From Desulfocapsa sp. (lineage in GTDB: Bacteria; Desulfobacterota; Desulfobulbia; Desulfobulbales; Desulfocapsaceae), in the NCBI GenBank assembly GCA_016765495.1, contig JAESPV010000025.1, positions 20,899-77,668 on the forward strand: a stretch of 56,770 nucleotides of DNA. Reading direction: 5' to 3'. The translations under genes and the position numbers were made by a program. Below the pieces are notes generated by a model that had not been told where the DNA came from, searched no databases, and worked only from the letters and a program-made list of their open reading frames with translations. Below, piece after piece: positions 51,701 through 56,770 of this stretch. Position 1 is the first letter of the stretch. Every line of letters starts with the position of its first letter.

Positions 51701-52540
51701 CTCTACCCCGCCTTGCATGTGGAAAAGAACAGGGGGGGAGTAAGCATCACCTTTGAGACAGACCTCAAAATGGCTTCGCAGTTAAACGTGCAGGGAAGTC
51801 TCTTTCTTTATCAACTCCACTTCAAGGATCAATTCAAAAGTCTTAAAAAATATTGTAACACCACACTAAGCAGTCCGTCGGCGCAGTGGTTAATTCATAC
51901 GTTTGGCAACAGAACAAAGACCACGGATGCTCTTACAGACTTTATTATGCGTTCACTCGTCAGTAAGGATCTTGATACTATTCCCACGAAAGATGTCTTT
52001 GACGCTGAGATACAAATAATCCAGCAGCAGGGACTGTATCGAAAAGGACAGGAAATTTGTGATGAGCTTTTTAGAATGCTGCGCATGCGAAAAAATGTAT
52101 CCGATCATATAGCACGCTATGGTGCACTTGCACAAAAAAGTCGCACCTACAATCAGACACTATACAAAGAATATGAAAGCTTGTTGGAGGATATCCTTTC
52201 AACGGATTTTTTAAGCACAAAATCTGTGAATGATCTGACTGGTTGTTCCAGGTACTTCCAGGCTCTAACGATTCGCATAGAGCGGGCACATGCAAACCCT
52301 GCAAAAGATACAGCAAAGGCAGATCAATTAAGTCCTTATCTTGACAGAATGAAAAACATTCCAGAGGATTACAGCATGTTACCGTTTGATTGCAGGGAAG
52401 CTGTAAATCTTTATGTAAGCATGGTAAATGATTTCCGTGTCACCCTTTTTGCACCGGAAGTAAAAGGTGGCATGCAGGTCTCAGCTAAGAAGCTCAAACT
52501 TCAGTGGCAACAGGTACAATCACTCTGCCCTGGTGTTTAA
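48758..52540 (+). CDS. hrpA: DEAH-box RNA helicase HrpA
   Basis: 1260 aa, near the usual ~1300. HrpA is an RNA helicase reported to resolve stalled ribosomes. Seen are GETGSGKTTQLPKF (motif I), IIIDEAHERSLNIDF (DEAH), SATIDTEIF (III) and ATNVAETSITVPG with QRKGRCGRVG (V, VI). A long C-terminal extension follows as in the family. A lysine- and glutamate-rich low-complexity stretch near residues 565-578 (50450-50490) is unusual and A-rich in DNA. The gene is followed by TAAGGAACGTACAC directly at its stop. Confidence 0.94.
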   Translation: MQLKYPTELPIVSYRETFLDLLQNHQVIIVSGETGSGKTTQLPKFCLEFFPDETFLIGCTQPRRVAATSVSSRVATELEALSDLVAYKIRFHDRTNRATRIKFMTDGVLLAETRKDPLLQKYGVIIIDEAHERSLNIDFLLGYLKNLLPDRPELKLIITSATIDTEIFSKHFDNAPVMAVEGRSYPVEVQYRDTTNGDEKEDISYVDQCVQTMIELYYAKPPEDTLIFLPTEKDIRECCSLLEGKVPDCLILPMFGRLAAADQKKIFKPSHLTKIIVATNVAETSITVPGIRYVIDSGLARISRYNVRAGTTSLPVTRIARASADQRKGRCGRVGAGICIRLYSEEDYLDRDQYMLPEIKRSNLADVILQMISMDLGSPFDFPFIEPPHPGAIRDGYNLLKELGALHKDNRLNEIGKLMARLPIDPPISRILIAARENNCVRELKVIAPALAIQDPRVRPSGKETLADAAHKKIAHRHSDFLSLLAIWDLFHDAKEKALSWGRLKKFCKSNYLSFQRMREWIDLHDQLSRILDREKGFSDTSKPASYESIHKSLCTGFLRNIGNKKEKEKQKQKEKKLYQGVGGKEFMIFPGSHQFHSSGKWIIGAAFLETNRLYALTVANVELDWLIESSRHLSRRSWSNPRWQKKSGQVVADEKITLFGLILSADRIVNYGRTARKNREEARQIFIQHGLLENALSGKYPFLQKNIELLKKWQDTEERLRKRNLLVDDNSLYLFYDTRLPTGVYDRFTLNRFLNKKKDACFLEMGEDDILTRRPEESELQDFPKQLRIGSSKLRLTYNLAPGEEDDGVTVRIPLDGVDGFSETAFEWLVPGLLREKVSFLLKGLPKRIRKHLIPINNTVDLLLDGCNHYEGSLYHALERGIFKMFCVKITRSDWPEKLPPHLTMRYLLFDPAGRTVATGRVLHKLSQKVLAGPGEKISPSSKITQSLDRWQNKIFTEWDFETLERRTPLFTASKEVAGYLYPALHVEKNRGGVSITFETDLKMASQLNVQGSLFLYQLHFKDQFKSLKKYCNTTLSSPSAQWLIHTFGNRTKTTDALTDFIMRSLVSKDLDTIPTKDVFDAEIQIIQQQGLYRKGQEICDELFRMLRMRKNVSDHIARYGALAQKSRTYNQTLYKEYESLLEDILSTDFLSTKSVNDLTGCSRYFQALTIRIERAHANPAKDTAKADQLSPYLDRMKNIPEDYSMLPFDCREAVNLYVSMVNDFRVTLFAPEVKGGMQVSAKKLKLQWQQVQSLCPGV

Positions 52541-52551
52541 GGAACGTACAC
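52538..52551 (+). repeat. 14-mer at the hrpA stop codon, shared with priA
   Basis: TAAGGAACGTACAC starts with the hrpA stop codon and is the exact match of the minus-strand sequence at the priA stop codon (46136-46149). The two copies are inverted in the window but lie in the same position relative to each gene. Confidence 0.6.
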
Positions 52552-52595
52552 CAACTAAAAGAACAATTATCCATGTCTTTATTTATCTACCACGC

Positions 52596-54905
52596 TCAAT
52601 GACTGAAGACCACTTCCCGAAAAAAAACAGTCAGTTTTTCTCTCCGGCTTTTCATTCGTACCTGTTCTGGAATAAGATCTGAGTGATCAATTCGTATCAC
52701 AGCCATCTTATACTCGATATGGGACGCAAAACGGTTATCAAGGTACCAGGCGTAGACTAGCCCCATAAGAAGGCCCGGTGGAGTAAAACCTTCGTTACCA
52801 TTTACAAGTCGGGTGAAATGATTTGGGTCTTCCGGATCTTGTATCATTCTGGCAAGAGTCAGATATGCTGTAAGATCCTCTTTGCCGAAGTAACAATTTC
52901 TTTCAGAATCATTATTAAGTCTGAGATGATACACCTTTCCCATTGAACAATTTCCCGGAACAGCATCTCGAATTTCTTTATCTTTGGCATAGTTTCCCAG
53001 AAGCCCTTGTCCAAGGGCGACAAGAAAAGCCACTTCAAGATCAGCATTGGATGCAAACTGGTCTTCACGAATTTTGACAAAGCTGTCAGTCGGATCAAAA
53101 AAGGAGAAAACCTTGTCCCAGTTCTGGTTTCGCTTCCAATCCTTGTCGGGAATGCACTGAACCCCCTTAACAAACTGCAGATGGCTGAGCGGTATATCTT
53201 TATGGTTCCACAATAGCTGCTGCAGCAGCTCTCGAAAAATTTGATGTTCTCCTTCAGCTTTACCCTTTAATTCTATGGATATACCAGACAAATACTTCTT
53301 AATCGCACTGTGTCGAACACAGGGAGTTTGCATCGTTGCCAGATACTTTTGCTTTCCGGATGGCGTTTTAACTGTATTCTTCTCACATGTATTCTTTTTC
53401 GAGATTAAAGACGTGGCCCACAAAGTACGAATAACCAAGGCAAACTGGTGGGGATCATGCCTGATAACTCCGTGCTCACGCAGTGCAGATAAAGAATAAA
53501 TACCACACTCAAGGGGTGCTATCCCCTGTTCTCTTACCTTCTCACGATCAAGATAAATTGGGATTTTCCCTTCAACGGCATAGCTCTGTATTACCGTTGC
53601 CGGAACATCTTTCAGGGATAGACACAGAACTGCATCAAAAAGCCCTTCTGTTCCCCCGGGAATATTATGTTCATAGGCATATAACAAGTCAGACAGATGA
53701 AACTTCCTATCGGGTTCTGCGATACTGAGATCAGTTTCACCAGTCTGCACCCAGAGGTTTGAAACCAGAATTTTCAGAGCATGGTCGTTTTGCTTAACAG
53801 CATCGGCAATACCAGGTACCTGAAAAACAGGAATAAGCGAGCTGTATAAACTACCTGGAGCCATGATCATAATATCGGCATCATCAATAAGGCTTAGGAG
53901 TTCGTTACTCACCTCAGGAGCATTACAGAAATTAATACAAACACTGTCCACAGGATAGCCCCGTCTGGCATATCCTGATTTATGTTCTCCGGTAACATGT
54001 ACACCATTGGTATAACGCATACTGAGTTCAGCAGGAACATGGGTACAAGGCATAACCGCCTTTTCATCTGCTCCTAAAATAACACAGAGAGAAGCTATTC
54101 CACGATGCAGATTCTGCCGAACAAGATCCGGTTGTGCAGCTAAATTTTCATTTGTATACTGTGCAGGAATTTGCTCATAGATTGATGAAGCAAGGATGAG
54201 ATTGCCTAAACAATGGGGCCTTTCAAGAGTAATGGAGAGTCGTGAATCAATAAAAAGATTCTCTATTATTCTCTCAAGAACATCTTGAATGAGCATGGGA
54301 AGAATGTCATGTGACTGCGAACCTAATCCACAATCCTTCAGTAACTGTTTACTGTTTTCAGGTTTGGTGGAAAATCGATAATTAAAAACTGCAGCGAGAG
54401 TCTCCACACATGCAGAAGCCTCTAATTCATTCAGACCGAAAAAATCCTGTAATTTAGCGAGTTGTATTGAGGAGAGCAGAACATGACGAATATCACCAAG
54501 TGCTATGAGTGGCAGATCTTTCAGCAACTCTCCGGTTGATCCACCATCATCCGTTACACAGACAATGGATCGCGTCTTTGGAAATAACTCTTTCAGGCCG
54601 GAAAATGGATCCCGAATCCAGGATTTGGCTCGACTATCACCACCGACAATAGTGGAAAGCCCGGTGCCGCCACCAAAAACCACAACATTTAGATCACGGA
54701 CATCCCCTTTTCGTAATGCTTCCAGAACCTGGAATAAACTTGAGGCGGTTTCTGGTGGAATTCCATCAGGCACTCCGCGAAGAACCAGTTCAACCAGTTT
54801 TTCACGAAGATCCTCATGTGGAAGGAGATCCAACGGAGACAGAGATTCCCCTTCTACCTGCTTCAAGCTGTTCCCTACACGTTCTCTGAACTCTCCTTCC
54901 ACCAT
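52596..54905 (-). CDS. YvcK/CofD-like protein (gluconeogenesis factor type) with C-terminal extension
   Basis: 769 aa. The first ~470 residues follow the UPF0052/CofD-like family: VVVFGGGTGLSTIVGG (nucleotide-binding loop), CVTDDGGSTGELLKDL, ALGDIRHVLL, and IMIMAPGSLYSSLIPVFQVPGI. YvcK-type proteins bind UDP-sugars and regulate carbon use and cell shape. About 300 further residues, ending in YKMAVIRIDHSDLIPEQV, are not seen in standard YvcK (~320-450 aa) and match nothing I recognise. An N-terminal ~90-residue helical region is also extra. The start at 54903-54905 lies seven bases after the mdh stop, so it is the third gene of kdsB-mdh-yvcK. Confidence 0.82.
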   Translation of the reverse strand: MVEGEFRERVGNSLKQVEGESLSPLDLLPHEDLREKLVELVLRGVPDGIPPETASSLFQVLEALRKGDVRDLNVVVFGGGTGLSTIVGGDSRAKSWIRDPFSGLKELFPKTRSIVCVTDDGGSTGELLKDLPLIALGDIRHVLLSSIQLAKLQDFFGLNELEASACVETLAAVFNYRFSTKPENSKQLLKDCGLGSQSHDILPMLIQDVLERIIENLFIDSRLSITLERPHCLGNLILASSIYEQIPAQYTNENLAAQPDLVRQNLHRGIASLCVILGADEKAVMPCTHVPAELSMRYTNGVHVTGEHKSGYARRGYPVDSVCINFCNAPEVSNELLSLIDDADIMIMAPGSLYSSLIPVFQVPGIADAVKQNDHALKILVSNLWVQTGETDLSIAEPDRKFHLSDLLYAYEHNIPGGTEGLFDAVLCLSLKDVPATVIQSYAVEGKIPIYLDREKVREQGIAPLECGIYSLSALREHGVIRHDPHQFALVIRTLWATSLISKKNTCEKNTVKTPSGKQKYLATMQTPCVRHSAIKKYLSGISIELKGKAEGEHQIFRELLQQLLWNHKDIPLSHLQFVKGVQCIPDKDWKRNQNWDKVFSFFDPTDSFVKIREDQFASNADLEVAFLVALGQGLLGNYAKDKEIRDAVPGNCSMGKVYHLRLNNDSERNCYFGKEDLTAYLTLARMIQDPEDPNHFTRLVNGNEGFTPPGLLMGLVYAWYLDNRFASHIEYKMAVIRIDHSDLIPEQVRMKSRREKLTVFFREVVFSH

Positions 54906-54912
54906 ATTCGTT

Positions 54913-55839
54913 CTACAGTCCTGTTGCTTCCATCTGTTTTGCAACAGCTTTTACTGAAAGCTGCAGTGCTTCTTTTTCTTCACCGGTGAGTTCAAACTCC
55001 AGAATTTTTTCAACACCCTTCTCACCTATTACAACGGGTACTCCAAGAAAATATCCTGAGACACCAAATTCACCTTCCAGGTAAGCAGCACATGGCAGAA
55101 CACGTTTGGAATCAGTAAGCACTGCCTCTGCCATTTCTATTGCGGCAAGTCCCGGTGTGTAAAAAGCAGAACCGGTTTTTAAATGATTTACAATCTCAAG
55201 GCCCCCTGTCTGGGTACGATGAACAATAGCATCAATCTCTTCAGTTGAAAGAAGATCTGTAATTGGCACACCTGCAACATTGGCAAGACGTACCATTGGC
55301 ATCATATTATCACCGTGAATTCCCAGCACAAGAGCGTTAACATCTTTAGGCGCAACTCCAAGCGCTTCAGCAAGAAATGTACGATAACGGGCAGAATCAA
55401 GAACGCCAGCCATACCAATCACTTTTTCTTTTGGATGACCGGTGACTTTAAATGCTGTATGCACCATGGCATCAATGGGGTTGGTAACAACAATAAGTAT
55501 ACAATCAGGAGAATGTTTGACAGCTTCCTCTGCACATGATTTAACAATTGCAACATTTTTAGTAAGAAGGTCATCCCTGGACATTCCAGGTTTTCTTGCA
55601 AGCCCGGCCGAGATAATTACAACATCAGAGTTTGCCGTATCAGCATAATCGTTGCTGCCCTTTATATTATAATGAAATCCTTCAACAGGGCCCGACTGGG
55701 AAAGATCAAGAGCTTTACCCTGTGGAATCCCTATCGCAACATCAAGCAGCACAATATCGCCAAGATTTTTTGCAGCAGCCCAGTGAGCGGCAGTAGCCCC
55801 AACATTACCGGCCCCAATGATTGTTATTTTTTTTCTCAT
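54913..55839 (-). CDS. mdh: Malate dehydrogenase
   Basis: 308 aa, of the lactate-dehydrogenase-like malate dehydrogenase group. It interconverts malate and oxaloacetate with NAD(H). Seen are the Rossmann loop IIGAGNVGATAAHWAA, ISAGLARKPGMSRDDLL with the substrate arginine, VVTNPIDAMVHTAFKVTG, and LVLGIHGDNMMPMVRLANV with the catalytic His. AAAGGAAAGAG precedes the start. It lies between kdsB and the yvcK-like gene. Confidence 0.95.
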   Translation of the reverse strand: MRKKITIIGAGNVGATAAHWAAAKNLGDIVLLDVAIGIPQGKALDLSQSGPVEGFHYNIKGSNDYADTANSDVVIISAGLARKPGMSRDDLLTKNVAIVKSCAEEAVKHSPDCILIVVTNPIDAMVHTAFKVTGHPKEKVIGMAGVLDSARYRTFLAEALGVAPKDVNALVLGIHGDNMMPMVRLANVAGVPITDLLSTEEIDAIVHRTQTGGLEIVNHLKTGSAFYTPGLAAIEMAEAVLTDSKRVLPCAAYLEGEFGVSGYFLGVPVVIGEKGVEKILEFELTGEEKEALQLSVKAVAKQMEATGL

Positions 55840-55866
55840 GCTCTTTCCTTTTCGTTAAGTTAACGT

Positions 55867-56637
55867 TTAATTTTGCAAATTTATACATTCTTCGACTCGT
55901 TTTAAATCTTCGAGTGTATCCACTTCAATGGAATCGTGGGTTGTCAGTATTACTTTAATTCTATAGCCGTACTCTAGAGCCCGTAACTGTTCAAGTTTTT
56001 CAAATCGTTCCCATTCTCCTTCCGGGAGAGCAACAAAGGTAAGGAGAAAGCCTTTACGATACGCATAAAAACCGAGATGTTTGTAGTAGGTTGGGGCAGT
56101 TCCTTCTTCGGGATTACGTTGGAAGGGCACAGGTGCCCTGGAAAAATAGAGAGCATTATGTTCGTGGTCAAACACGGTTTTCACATGATTTGGATCATCA
56201 ATTTCTTCAGGCCTTATTATTTTATAGATGAGTGTGGACATGGGAAGTGACGGGTCATCCAATAACGGCCTTGCTACCTGTTCTATGACTTCAGCATTAA
56301 ATAGAGGCTGATCCCCCTGAATATTAACAACAACATCATGTTCTGAAATGTCGAGAAGTTCTGCTGCTTCTGCAAGCCTGTCCGATCCGGAAACATGGTC
56401 GTCACGGGTAATCACATATTCCCCGCCAAAAGCTGCCACGCAATCAGCTATACGTTGGTCATCCGTTGCCACAACAACCCGACTCAACAGAGCTACTGAT
56501 TGTGCCCGTTCCACGACATGTTGAATCATCGACTTTCCATTGATAAGCGCCAGCGGCTTTCCTTCAAATCTGTTTGAATGGTAACGAGCCGGTATAATCG
56601 CCACAACTTCAACTTTCTGATGTTTTTCTGTTTCCAT
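55867..56637 (-). CDS. kdsB: 3-deoxy-manno-octulosonate cytidylyltransferase
   Basis: 256 aa from METEKHQKVEVVAIIPARYHS; the open frame continues upstream but without homology-like sequence. KdsB activates KDO with CTP for lipopolysaccharide core synthesis, which indicates a Gram-negative envelope. Seen are IIPARYHSNRFEGKPLALI, VVVATDDQRIADC, SGSDRLAEAAELL, VVNIQGDQPLFNAEVI and GFYAYRKGFLLTF. Its stop is 27 bases before the mdh start. Confidence 0.94.
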   Translation of the reverse strand: METEKHQKVEVVAIIPARYHSNRFEGKPLALINGKSMIQHVVERAQSVALLSRVVVATDDQRIADCVAAFGGEYVITRDDHVSGSDRLAEAAELLDISEHDVVVNIQGDQPLFNAEVIEQVARPLLDDPSLPMSTLIYKIIRPEEIDDPNHVKTVFDHEHNALYFSRAPVPFQRNPEEGTAPTYYKHLGFYAYRKGFLLTFVALPEGEWERFEKLEQLRALEYGYRIKVILTTHDSIEVDTLEDLKRVEECINLQN

Positions 56638-56770
56638 CTCTTGCTTTCTTTTGTATTTGTATGTGGATAATTGAAATATATATTTTTTAACGACTCCTTC
56701 GAATAATGGAACCAGGTACTCCTTCCAATATGCTCTCAAAACATTCCATTGCAATATCACATCAGAAAGG
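56638..56770 (-). other. Upstream region of kdsB at the window edge
   Basis: A short A/T-rich stretch. One minus-strand frame gives MECFESILEGVPGSIIRRSR before a stop and could be the end of an upstream gene, but a stop codon near the edge in the same frame leaves this unsettled. Confidence 0.3.

Noticed and set aside
56638..56760. N-terminal extension of kdsB to the window edge
   Set aside because: The extra 41 codons have no similarity to KdsB proteins, which begin near VVAIIPARYHS; the ATG at 56635-56637 fits better.

Overview
The window looks like a chromosomal segment of a Gram-negative anaerobe, most probably a Desulfobacterota member near the Desulfobulbales (sulfate/sulfur-metabolising bacteria). 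This is inferred from the gene set: Na+-NQR genes with apbE, an Ech/Coo-type group 4 [NiFe]-hydrogenase, an oxygen-independent cobalamin pathway (cbiG, cbiH, cbiC, cbiA), KDO synthesis (kdsB), a GGDEF/HDOD regulator and large sensor kinases. No rRNA, tRNA or CRISPR array was seen.

Layout. 1-2883 (minus): apbE-nqrA-nqrB, the start of a sodium-pumping NADH:quinone reductase operon that leaves the left edge. 3259-4824 (plus): two unrecognised envelope genes. 5302-10975 (plus): two very large unusual genes, a papain-like peptidase fused to an alpha/beta-hydrolase-like domain and a subtilisin-like peptidase fused to a von Willebrand factor A domain. 11165-11719 (minus): darP. 11853-13461: a scar zone with a structured possible MITE, decayed transposases and an HD-GYP fragment. 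13491-20271 (plus): an eight-gene energy-converting hydrogenase operon in the order of cooMKLXUH, ending with a polyferredoxin and hypA. 20290-20860: a second scar (membrane-protein fragment plus IS3 orfA stub).

20877-28824: recD2, a SleB-type cell-wall hydrolase, the operon tpr-panC-panD-degT (minus), and xseA. 28946-39318 (minus): ten contiguous cobalamin genes, cbiG to cbiC, including a cobD-cbiP fusion. 39569-45077 (plus): a signalling block of two sensor kinases, an HDOD-GGDEF protein and a cysteine-rich conserved protein, meeting a CDF metal transporter tail to tail with overlap. 46147-52540: divergent priA and hrpA. 52596-56637 (minus): kdsB, mdh and an extended YvcK/CofD-like gene.

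The hydrogenase would couple ferredoxin oxidation and H2 formation to ion pumping, and NQR handles NADH and the sodium gradient; both are energy-conservation modules of low-redox anaerobes. Two features stand out. One is the paired peptidase cassette at 5.3-11.0 kb, which I cannot match to a described system. The other is the placement of the hydrogenase operon between two transposon scars, with its antiporter subunit apparently starting in mid-domain. All starts, domains and families were read by eye without database searches.
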